DNA of 64,000 bases from Marthasterias glacialis. Its lineage: Eukaryota > Echinodermata > Asteroidea > Forcipulatida > Asteriidae. Where the stretch lies: contig OU452224.1 in NCBI GenBank assembly GCA_911728455.2, positions 1,922,001 through 1,986,000 of the forward strand, written 5' to 3'. Under the pieces are notes generated by a model. It was not told where the DNA came from, ran no database searches, and saw only the letters and a program-made list of their open reading frames with translations. The translations under genes were made by a program, and so were the position numbers. Positions 22,809 to 35,000 of this stretch are shown in pieces. Positions within the stretch are counted from its first letter, which is position 1; every line of letters begins with the position of its first letter.

Positions 22809-25484
22809 GATTAAAAAAACAACAACGCTTGGACCGAGGAAGCAAGAAGCACGAAGTTGTTCTCTGCTTTGTAACTAAAAAGTATAGCAGTTTCTCTGCA
22901 GCTGGGGATAAAATTTATGACTTTTTATTCCTCTCTATAATTCCTTGCCGTAGAGACGTGAATTCTGTATCAATATATCAGTCGTCAGAAGCCAAGCGTA
23001 CGTAGACGTCCCAGCACGATGGGAAAACTACAACTTGTTTTCTTAAACAGAAGCAAACCTTTTTTCAAGATTGTTCATTCCTTAAACCTATCCTGCTGAA
23101 CTGTTACACTTCACTCCAGTGAAAAAGTTGTATTTTCTCTGAGTAGCCGACTTATGAATGAGTTGATGGCTCACTATAAACCAGAGTCAATAACCGGATG
23201 TTTGTGGTCCTTATGCTTATTGGTCCTGTCTTCCAATGTGCTTGACTTGATTCGATGACAAGGTTGGTATTTATGTCCAATGTCACCCACCCATCCCTCT
23301 CTTTACCCTTCAGTACTCCCCAGCGGTATACGTTATATTTTGACAGCCAATGACCTTACTATTTACACCCATTGTCACTGCTGTCAATTCAATAAGTTTT
23401 TACAAACCACATCACCTCTCTAAAAAGTACCTCGACTTTAATTTCCTTAAAGCTTCTAAAAATTAACCAAATCAAATTTCAATCTTTATAAAAAAAGTGT
23501 TAAAATAATATTTACAATAAAACGAGATACGTGTTTATTTTTTAAGATTGTTAAATAAATTGTCTTGCTCTATTTTGGGTTGAACCATTTTTTTATGGGG
23601 GTAATGAATGTTATCCTACAGATGGTCTCAGGTGTGCACGAATGAAAGGTCATTTTATTGTTTGCACTTTAATACAAGTCTTGATCTAATGGTCCTAAAA
23701 TACCCTTTTGGTTTTGTTTGGAATTGGCACCATGCTAAGACTGAATTACATAGCTTTGTATTGACATTAGCAGCTTGGTTATTCATCAATCATGGGTCAC
23801 ATTGCTGCCTGTAATCTCAGTTGAACCTGTAACAGTGATTACATAAATACCCATAATCAATGGATCCTTTCACAATGAAATGTTCACCTTCATAACGAAC
23901 CCAGCGGCTAGGCAGAAAACGACATGGACACAGTATAGTGTAACTGGGGGCGGGGGGAGGGGGGTGCACGTCCCCCAACTGATGCCCCTCCCCCACGTTT
24001 GGAATCTGAACTTTTGAGATCAAAATATTACCAGTTTAAAAGGATACATTTCATAAGCTCTTATGTAGTAATTTCAATGTTTTTAAAACTATTTCTTTTT
24101 TTCCATTCCCACAAAGACAATGTATTTGTTTTTACCTCCACGTCAGACTATCTTGTAAAATGGCATAACAAGAGCACTGCAAAGGGCTTGTATAGGAAAA
24201 ATGCCAACGGAAAGTGACGCATCCCCTTGTGTCCCCCTAAAATGTTATCCTAGTTTTGTCGCTGCGTAGACACAAAACAATGTACAAATTTGCGGGTATT
24301 CAACATGATACTGCTGGTTAAACAGCTTTAAAACACATAGTTTTCCTGTAAATTTTTGATCAAGTATTATGTTCAATTCAACTGGTCCAAAAACTTTCTC
24401 TTGGACTATGTATAACTCTAATAAATTTCCTTACTATGATGTTTCAAATCTCCTTGAACATATTACGTGTCCATAGGTTATTAAGATCTGTACTTAATAT
24501 ACTTATTTCCATTATGTTCATGGCCAATCGAAGCCAACCACCCAGTAGTTTATAATATGGCCCCACCACAGGCCTCAGGGTCAAGTCATACAATTAGATT
24601 TGACAAATTTACTGGATACATTGTCAATACTGGCAGGGGGGGGGCATTGGTCTGTCACTGGTCTAGAGGCTTGCTCTTTCGGTTTAGTCCTGCTGTGAGA
24701 AGCCATAGGATGTCATTGACGTCAATGCAACAGTGTTGGAAATAATCTAAGGTTCATTTACATGCAATGGTAGCAAACACAGTTTAGATTTGAGTGAACA
24801 TGTCTAAATGTATACATGATACATCAGAGTGCACTTTCTTTGTAACTCAAAATCCAAGGCTAGTAACTGTTGTTACACAATTTCCAGTTGGGTTGGGGGA
24901 CGAGTTCAGAAAGGGTTGGGCTGGGGTTATTTCTTTCCAACAAAAACAGGATATGCATCAGTAAATCAAACATTCAAGAGCTACAAAATAGATTTTAAAT
25001 AACCTGTTCACAGTTTGGGAGTTTAATGGCAGCAACTTGTTCATAGGGAGTAAACATAATCATATTACCAGATGTTTTGTCAAGAAAACAATGCTGTACC
25101 TACATACTGCCATGTAGTATGTGGGTTTTCAATTGCTTCTGAGTGGTAGATGGATAAACCTGTTACAAAGCTTAAGGAATGTCTATGCAGGGTCACGTGG
25201 ATTATTATTCTTTTTATGGCTTCATATTATTGGCAAAAGCAATGTTACCACCGCATGCACAACCAGTCCACTCAAGGACAGGTCATTTAAAAGAAAAATA
25301 ACAACTCTGTTGTAAACATAATTCTGTAACTAGTTTCAATGATCTTGCTTTGAATCAACTCGCAAAACAAAATTCTTCAGGTCTTTGACGAACCTTTTCC
25401 ACTGCTAATTTCTTGTATCAAAGTTGTTGAACTTAATGTATAATTATCTTGCATTGTAGAGTTGATATTTGGCGATTTTTGTTT
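22809..25484. other. Intergenic: protease upstream region
   Basis: An AT-rich motif AATAAAAAG on the - strand near 22921-22929, about 115 bases before the protease start codon, is a weak TATA-like candidate. G-rich and C-rich runs at 23946-23995 resemble a hAT element end. I find no exon. Confidence 0.4.
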
Positions 25485-25490
25485 TATTTT
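25485..25490 (-). terminator. Possible DDX10 polyadenylation signal
   Basis: AATAAA on the - strand, 587 bases after the DDX10 stop. If it is used, the repeat at 25758-26018 is part of the 3' UTR. Confidence 0.35.
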
Positions 25491-25757
25491 ATGAAACAAT
25501 ATTCTCCCCACCATACTGATTAACATCCAGTAATTAGTGTACTAGGTTTTTTGCCACTCTAAATCAAGTGAGCTTTAAGTGATTGAAGTTAATTTGCATT
25601 CTTTTTGTTATAAATATTAAACCTAGCTTATAAAACAAGACAACAATATTGTCTGCTTGTAAAGCGAAAGTATCGGCCAATTTTGAAGCTTGATCAAAAT
25701 GAACCTTGTTGTAAAGGAATAACTTGTATACAGTTATCCCATGTTGGTCTGTCCCTT

Positions 25758-26018
25758 ATGCAGGGCCAAGAGTCATTGCTGACAAAACGGTCTGAAACTA
25801 GGATCTTAATTTCAGGAGGTATGTTGAATTGATAGCATTTCCACCTATGGGTAGCCCCTGGAGCTATAGCTTGCAAGGTGCTTCTTGGAACAGTATCCTC
25901 AGCACTAGAGAAGTAGGTCAGAGAGCAGGATTTCTTTGTATCTGAAGAACATGACACTTTTTTCACCAGGCAGACATAAAAAGGTCTGAATTCAGATTAA
26001 AGTCTGAAATTTCTCATC
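25758..26018 (+). repeat. Dispersed repeat R, copy 1
   Basis: This is one of three + strand copies (others 29291-29518 and 45814-46070). They share an early block (CTGACAAAA.GGTCTGAAAC), a middle block (GCATTTCCAC, then CAGTATCCTCAGCACT) and an ending (GGCAGACATAAAAA, TCTGAATTCAGA, AAGTCTGAAA). There are no inverted termini and no tRNA-like head, so the class is unknown. It probably lies in the DDX10 3' UTR. Confidence 0.7.
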
Positions 26019-26076
26019 CTTGTTTAATTGTAACCAATAGTGAACTGTCCCACTACAGCAAACCTCTACTCTATCC

Positions 26077-29000
26077 CTAGAACTGAGTACTTGATAAAAT
26101 ATGCATGGCCAGCGCTTCATCATCCTGCAATGTCAATCCTGTATCAAACTCCCCCTCCTCCATTATCCCAACACTGTCTTTCCCTTTCTGTATCTTCCTT
26201 TTCTTTTTGCTGCTGTTTTTCCCCTCTTTTTCAGACTTTGCTTTCCTCTTTGTTGATGTGTCCTCTGAAACGGTGTCTTCCTTCTTTGCCTTCTTCTTAA
26301 GTTTCTTCACAGGTTTCTTAACATCTTTTTCGTCATCGTCTGTGTCGCTCTCCTCATTTGCATAGTTATCAGGGTCAGGTAGTGTGTCAGGGTCAAAGGC
26401 CTCAAAGTCATTGCCAAGATCAAGAACGGCACCTACATCCTCATTCTAGTAAAAATGTAAAAAGTTGGTCGGTTGTTTAAAGTCATTAAAGAAAAGACCA
26501 AGGAGGTCTCTCTGGCCACAATATTACAAGTTGAAATAATAAAATTAAGAACTTACATCATCCGAGTCTTCTTGCTTTCTTCGTCTGGACAATTTTCTCT
26601 TTTCTTCTTTAGCTTTCAGTCTCTCAGCCTGAACAAGAACAATAAATCAATAACAATAAGACGTGTTACACTACTGATTCTACCATAACTCTTAAGAGAG
26701 ATTTCTTTTATATGGTGTCAATGCAAACCTTACTAAATTGTATTTACATAGCGTCAAGCACCTTCAGGAAAAAGTCTCTAAGCGCGCAAAAGAAGAGCAG
26801 AACAAAGAGAAAAATTACAATGTTTTGAGAATAATCTTGAGATGTGCGACAGTATAAGCCTGCTTGATGTAAAGAGGGAGATTGTTTCATAAATGAGGTC
26901 CAGCAAACTGAAAACAACATTCTCTGTATGATTTGGTGGCAATATTCCAGTTGGAATAATGAGGATGTCTTTGTTTTCAGAATGAAGGTTTCTTGTTAGT
27001 TGAGCAGATCACTCTTTTCTTTTTGTTTCTTTCTAACCATCTTCACATAATATTTATCTCAGTTTTTGCTTTTCTTGTTATTTCCATTTTCAGTAGCTGT
27101 CTGTTCTGTTTGTCCCTTTGTTTGTAGTTTTTGTTTGGTCTTTCGATTAGGATTATTTAGTGAAACTCCATATTTTTCTTTAATTTATTTTCAAAGGCAA
27201 GCCGCTACAAGCCCTGGCTTATCCTGGACCTTGCCTCCATGCAGTTTCTTCTCACCTTATTATTGCATAACTCTGTTTGCACTTCACTACGTGAATTGCG
27301 TATGAAAATAAATATACAATTGAATAAATTTGAACTGGAAGTACATGGGACCAATTCCATGGTGAGATTGAAATGTAAGGAGGAGAATCTAAAAGATAAT
27401 GTGAGAATGAACAAGAAGGCAAAGGAGTGATTGCATAGCTGGAGTAATGGGTTCATGTTTTCTTAACCAAGTAACCAGACGAGCTGGTGAGTTTTGAATG
27501 ACTCAAAGTTTTCTGAGTTGTGAGTCAAGCAATCTATAAGCGAGACCTTTGCAGTAATCAAGGGAACAAATTACAAAAGCATAGATGTGCATGTTTGACC
27601 ATATGCTCCGAGGACATTTTTCAATAGGGACAAAAGGTCCTCGCTAGTCAGTTCTTTGTTTTCATGGGTCCTCGGACGCCATTTGTGTACAAAACCAAAG
27701 GGGGTTGCTTCAGTACAGGAATAATAGAATTAACAATAGAAGTCCTCGGACATAATGGTGATGCACGAATGGGTGAGCTTTTCTATTTAATCTTTTTTTT
27801 CAATGTCTTGTATTGTTGGTTAATCAAATCAACTAATGAATAAAGTATTCTAAGATAAATTTAATTTCTAATACATAGCACTATTCCTCTACAGCAAGCA
27901 GTAACTTTTTGACAATTAAATATACAGACTAGTTCTCAATCTCCTTTAGCCTTGTAGCTGTTTACCCACCCATCTCACGGTAACCTAGTCTCACCTTGTG
28001 TTTAGCCCTGATGCGTTCTCGGTACACTTGCTTATCACGCTGGTCCTCCTCGCGCATCCATTCCTTGGCTTTCTCAATATCAATACCGCCCTCTGTTGTG
28101 TCGACGGTGTTAGGGAGTGGCGGCCACTGCTTGATAATCTATAGACAGAATGATTTCATCATCAAGTAAAAAGGGAACATATCAACTGTATTTAGAACAA
28201 CTAAATGTACACCAGATCGAACCCTAATTTTATCAGGCAGTGAGTTTATGTAAGCAGGCTTCAAATTAACCCACAGCACCCACAGTAATTGCCTAAGTGC
28301 CATGTGCTTTTGCTGTGGTGCCCTTTGCAAATTTTCAATACAACTTTACACTTTCCTCAAAGAAGTGCCCCTCACCAGGAAAAAATGACTGTGCCCATTC
28401 AAGAGCGAAGTTCAAGGCCTGTGGTAGAAATGTGTTTTTGGTCAGGGTTACCAAAATGTCTTGTTTGTCCTTTCCTGTGGTACACTTTTACTCAACGAGG
28501 TACAACAGTGACATTTTCTGAGTATGTTAGTTTCCATCAAATAGGTTGAATTAATTACTGAAGTAGCAAAACCTTTTCAGGAGAACCACTTAATTAATGA
28601 AAATTCTACTTTCTGTATTAAAAGGAAAAACAAATACACAAATTTATTTGTGATAATTACATTATAAGAAATTATACTAATGAGAACACAGCGTGCCACA
28701 AAACTACTATGGCTAGACATCAAGACAAATTTAAATTTGCATAAATTATTAAAAATAAGTTCATAATGAATGATTCATTACCTCTCCTTCCTCATCAAAC
28801 ACTTTCTTGGTGTTGACAGCTATTTTCATACGTTGTAACTTCTTGGCCTTGGCTACTTTTGTCAGCTTTTTAGGTTTGGCCTGTTTCTTAGCACCCTCTA
28901 TAGTTTCAGTTGTGGGATCTCGTAGTTTCTGTCCAGTAAAAAGTGGGAACAATTTAAATATTTAAATGTTTCAAAACGTCTGTGTAAATATAATGTTTAC

Positions 29001-32000
29001 TTTTCTGCGCAGTATAAATCATCAGGACTTTTATTAAGCAACAGTGGCTTTTAATTGCTTCAACAGACCTTCACGATACACTGTTTAGTATCTTTTCCTT
29101 CCTAAAAACGTTACATTGATAACAATCAATTTTGGGAGAACAAAGACAAATTTACGGGATTTGCGACCTCCAGGTTCATGTACCAGTGCTCTCCCAACTG
29201 AGCTATCAAGCCCAATGTTGGTGGTCTCCCTATTCTGTCAATGTCTTTGTTTGGGGGCCCAGTCAGTAGTTATACAACCTTATACTACCGGATGCAGGGG
29301 TAAGAGTTATTGCTGACAAAAAGGTCTGAAACTAGAACCCAAATTTAAAAAGGTATGTTGAAATGATGGCATTTCCACCTTGTAGTAACTAACAAGCTTT
29401 TAGAAGCAGTATCCCCAGTACTTGAGATCGAAATAGATCTGAAGAAAACAACAGCTACTTTTTTCATCAGGCAGACATAAAAAAATCTGAATTCAGACAC
29501 AAGTCTAAAATTTCTCTTCCCTGTATATGGCCAGGGATCACGTCCCGTTTATGATATAAACGTGGAGGTAAGGGGGATCACCACAAGAGGATGCAACTTC
29601 TTATAAGTCACTTTTGGGTAAACAAAGAAAAATTTACTAGACCAGGAATTTGACCTGGGACCTCTGTATAATAATCATACAGACTTTAGAACAAAAAATG
29701 GGTTGAAATGTGGAAAAAAGATTTTTTTTACCCACCAATAACAACATCTCTGTTTCTTTATTCCTCCAAGAGACCTCCGATAAACCTGATACTTTCATTG
29801 ACTGAATTAAGATATTGTATCTTGTAAATTTGTTTTTAAAAGAAAAGAAAAATAAGTACGAACCGGTTTCTCAAGTTTAATGCCAAACACATCTTTCTTC
29901 TTGACCACAAGGAAATTCTCTTCTTCATCTTGATCATCTTCTTCTTGGAAGCCTGCTAGGTTCTCATTCTCCCGAGAAACATCATCAGAATCCTCATCAG
30001 AGCTTGATTCTGACTGATCAGAATCTTCACCACCAGTTTGAGACTTTGAGAGTGACTGGCTTCCAATTCTTGTTGTTCTCTGCACATCTGGTGTTCTGCT
30101 AGTTTTTCCTTCACTTTGGGATTTTTTGGAAGTTCTTGATTTTGAGAGGGTTGCTGACTTCATTTCATCATCATCTTCATCATCTCTATCATCTAGGAAG
30201 TCTCCTCGTCTTTGCTTTTCCATCTCGTCCCCTTTTGCCCCACTCTTCATCCTACCCAGTCCATCCCCCTCCTCCTCATCTTTTCTTGACTTCACAGTAA
30301 GATTAGCCCCACCCTTCATCCTCTGCGGAACCGTTGACTTGAGTTTTGCAACAATGCTGTCGAGACCATCATCCATCCCTCCCATCTCCTCCAGCTCCTC
30401 TTCCATCGCCAGATCTAAACCTCTCCTATGCTGTTTCAGAACTGACAAAATACAAGGAGCTCATTAATAATAGAGAGTGACACTAAATCTTAATTTTAAA
30501 AGCTCAAGTGCTCATACACACCCCTTGGCAAATAACATCAACCATTGATGTGCCAGATGGGGGCAGCATGTGTGCGAAAACCAGTGATGTCCATGTTATT
30601 TATTCAACAAAAATTGCTATAACAGAAGATAAAAACTAGATGTTACATGCAGTGCAATGAGAACATACTGCACTGACCGCTGTTTTTGTACAAAGATCTA
30701 TCTATACTTGGCACTATACAAGTATCCAATATAATATTTGCTTTACCTGTTTTTGCAGAGGATTCCAAAGGGATTTGCCCATCTAGCCCTTGCAGATTCT
30801 TCTTTTTCTGTTTCTGCATTTCCTGTTCTTCTTTCCTCTTGGCAGCTCGCTGCAGGAACCGAACTCTCGGTGGGATGGCAAGACCCAAGGAACTGAAAGG
30901 AAACATACTCCACTAATTACGAGAAAGTCTGTGGAAAGCCTGATGTAACTCTCTCTTGGAGGGTTGTGAGGGCTTTAAAAACAACCCATGGTATACGGGT
31001 GGTATAACAACTCACATTGTTATACCATGGTATTAGATTGTGAAATGTTTTTTGGTCGAGAACCAATCACGTGACATAATACAAAATGTCTTCTCAAAAA
31101 AGTGATGTTGTCGGGGTCCATTACCTAGATCGTCCTCAGAAAATTCATTTCATCGTCCCCATTGATATGTATATCGAAGTTAGCAATACACCGAGAAAGA
31201 GGTAGGTCATGTCACCCGCGTCCATTACCTAGATCGTTCTCAGAACATTATTTCATCGTGCCCATTAATCTGTACAACCACATTAGCGGTACTACCTGAG
31301 AAAGAGGTTACTATGTAACCACTGGTACTATGCATGCTACTGTACTTTTGATATGATGCTCGCGATATAGGGACCAGTTGATACATTTTTTGTTGATAAA
31401 AAAATTGTAACCGATGCACTTTTGTTGACTTGAATATTGTCGTCTGCAAACTATGTCAGTTTAGGGCCTTTTTAACAATCCTGCAATCTAATACCATGGT
31501 ATAACAAAACAATTGTTGTCTGCTGTGATATGTGGTCCATGCTGTTTTGGACACCCTCAGGGGCTGATGGCACCCTCGGCTTTGCCTCGGGTGCCATCTG
31601 CCCCCTCGGGTGTCCAAAACAGCATGAACCACATATCACAGCAGACAACAATTGTATACTGAGACACGTGTGCTGCTCTAAAGGGAGACTTTTGGGACAC
31701 TAGGTGGCAGCAGACTTACCAGGTTAATCCATTGCTCTCAGAAATGTGTGCATGCTTTTAACTACATCAACAGTGACAACTTACCTGGTAAGTCTGCTGC
31801 CACCTACCCTTCCAAACTCTCCCATTGTCTTCCAGGAAGGCAAATAATTCACAGAATCTGCTATAATTTAATGAGCAAAAAATATCAACGAGCGCCTCCC
31901 AATCCACATATTTGTCTTCTTATGAAAAAAACTGACAGTAAATCTTTGTCACATGAATACACATTGTGTTTAATAGATGCACACATAGGCACAGATGTCA

Positions 32001-35000
32001 TTGGCAAATGATACAACAGAGTAGGGCCTAAATGGAATGGCTCTGGTATAGTTACAGTAATGTAAGCTAAATTTGATGTAAGCGTATTTCACAGTCTAGC
32101 TAGGATTTTTTGCTATTTGTCTTTTAGTCTCACTTTGGTGCTGTGGGTTAAAATAGAAGATTATGTCGGTGGCTGCATTGTGATAAGGGTCTATTGACCC
32201 CTTTCACTGACGTCACAAGCAGCTACTGTCTCTTCACAGTCTGCAATTGTAGGAGTGAGGTTGCATGTAAAGATATGGGGTGCGTCTACGCGCGCATCGC
32301 CTAAAATGCACCCTGCACAGAAACACATGGGGAATCTGACTCCCAAAAAGGCGCCACCAAGATTTATCGTTGGTGATGACCTCAGGTGTATTGGGTCAGT
32401 AGTGCAGCTTCTTTTTAAGACATGTTGAAAAAAACAACACTGTAGCAGAAATACATACTTATAATTTGATCGAAGCAATTCACATTGCAGATGGGGTACT
32501 TACAAGGAATAGTTCTCCAGTTGAAGCTTGGAGACATCAAATACTTTCTTGTTCTTCATGAGATAGACTGACTTGACGTAGTTAATGAAGCAACGTTGAG
32601 CGGATTGTTTGAGGTCATTACTGCCGGCACAGAGCGACTGTAACTTGCCTTGAATGCTCAGCTTACGATTTGGATTCACACTGGGGTTAAAGAGATGGTA
32701 CAACATTGATAAGAACAGGATGTCACAAGAAAAGACAATCATGGCGGCAGATTCATAATTTTGTTTAGTATTTTTTTATATTACTGATGTCACATGCTGT
32801 AACTGTCTGCCCACGGTCTGCCACAAGGGAAACTGACTGGGTAGTTTCCCGACTGGGTAGTTTCCCTTGTGGTTTGTTACTTTATATATGTTGCTCCGTC
32901 ACATTGTTTGGGGCAAGATTTTGTACAGCAACCTCCACATGGGCAAACCCAGGTACCATTGTGCCATATACATTCATTCAGAATTGTGTACGGGTATTCG
33001 CCATCTCTTGCGTAACAACCCAAAAGCTTGCCTTAAACTATGTGGCAAAGCACCTGTCTTTCATCTGAGGAATTCAAATTTAAGCAGTCAGACATATTGT
33101 ACAAATCCGGTGCAAATTGCTTATTTTTATATAACCCATGTTAAGTTTAATTCTACAAGTGTGGTTCTTGAGAAGCTGATGGACCCAGGAAGAACAGTAT
33201 TACGGACACAGCAGTGATAAAAGTAAACTGCTTACTTGATTTTCTGAATGGGTATTTTTCTTTCTGTCAGCTGTTTGCTCATCTCTTCTTCCTCTGAGGG
33301 CAGAAGGATCAGAAGAGACTCTCCTCCTTGTTCGTATCGTGCTGTCCTGCCGACTCGATGGATGTAGGTACTTGCATCCTCAGGGCAGTCCACTTGTACT
33401 ACCCAATTGACCGCTGGGAAATCTATGCATTTCAAAATGGATTGATTAGGGATGAATAAAAAACTTGGGACAAAGTGGTCTAGTAGTATGACATATGTTC
33501 TTGAATGGCAAACGTCGATGGTTCGAAGCCCATCCGAGTAATATGTCTGTGTGGTATGTTTTTTCTGCAGATCTTGAGGAAAGTACTGAGTACTGACATT
33601 TGGTATTTAACAAAAGTCAACCTTTTCAAACAATGAAACAGTACATGATCTACAGTGTGCATCATTTTCTTAATGTCCACTTGATTGGAACAATAAGAAT
33701 CTTTCTGCTGTTAAATTGACTAAATTTAGTTAGGTTATTTGTGAAGATGACAAGGGAGTATGGATAAAAGAACATCTCATGGTTCTTACCGAGTCCTCTT
33801 GCAGCTATATCTGTAGCAAAGAGTACAGCATGTTGTAGATTACAGAACTCATTGTATATCGCTACCCTCCTCAGCTGATGCAGTGTTCCATAGAGAGCCA
33901 TGACAGTGACACCAGGGTGAAGAGCACAGAATACTTCAAATGTGTATTTCACCTTTGGAGAAAATCATCACCAAAAATGTTGCACTATAAACCATATCTA
34001 TGGCATGGGTCATGGGTTCATGCCGGTGGATTTTTTTCCACAGGATTTGGGACAGCACTGAATATACAGTGCTCATCACACATTGGTGTAGGGTAAAACA
34101 AAATAGTATACAAATATTGACTACTTCGAGTGGCGGAGTAAAACTAGTCACTCGAGGTGATCCTGGAGCAGCCTATCTTCCCAAGGCGGAGCCGAGGGAA
34201 GATAGGCGGCTCCGGGGATCATCTCGAGTGACTAGTTTTACTAGCCACGAGATAAAGCAGTCACTATTTTTTATATAACACCTCAATGTCATCCATTTTT
34301 ATGGGAATATTCGTTAAACAACTGTGCGTATGTCTACAATATAAAATCTGACAGGAAATCTTGACAAAAAGAAAGAGGGGTACCAGACTAATATTACTGC
34401 CTTCGTTCTCATATTGTATTTCAAATGCACGTATTATTTGATCGTTTCACCGGGTTCGAGGTTGTCACACAGCTCATTTAAATCAACGCTTGAAGTTAAT
34501 GCAGTCAGGGTACCAGGGTATCCAATCGATAGTACATCGGTTGCTAGGCTATCATTGGACAGTACCATTTAATAGTTCTTTTGGGGCGGTGTGCATTGCA
34601 AGAGTAAAAATACACAACACCATGTGACACACTTTCGGCCAATCAACGTATAGAATCAAAGGAAGAGGTGTTATAATATTCTTTATCCCTGATGCATTTT
34701 ACTATAAACTATGTTACTCAAGACACAATATTGCTTCAGTATTGCATGGTTTCAACATAGCCAATCTAGAACAATAAATAAACTAGACAATAATGCAAAA
34801 TAGAAAGTGCTTTATGGTCAAGCAGTCTAATGAGTAAGACTCAACTCATTGCAGCTGAGAGATAGTGGATCCAATCTAGTAGAACTGCTTAGCACACAAA
34901 CCTTTTTGGTGAACAGAACAATTTCCATATCAGAAACCATGCCATGTATATTGTTTGTAACAAGCTCCTCATTTAGTTTGTGTTTAAAATATCAGTTTGC

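Noticed and set aside
30126-30467. Serine-rich + strand open frame
   Set aside because: It is the antisense shadow of the acidic DDX10 exon 12.
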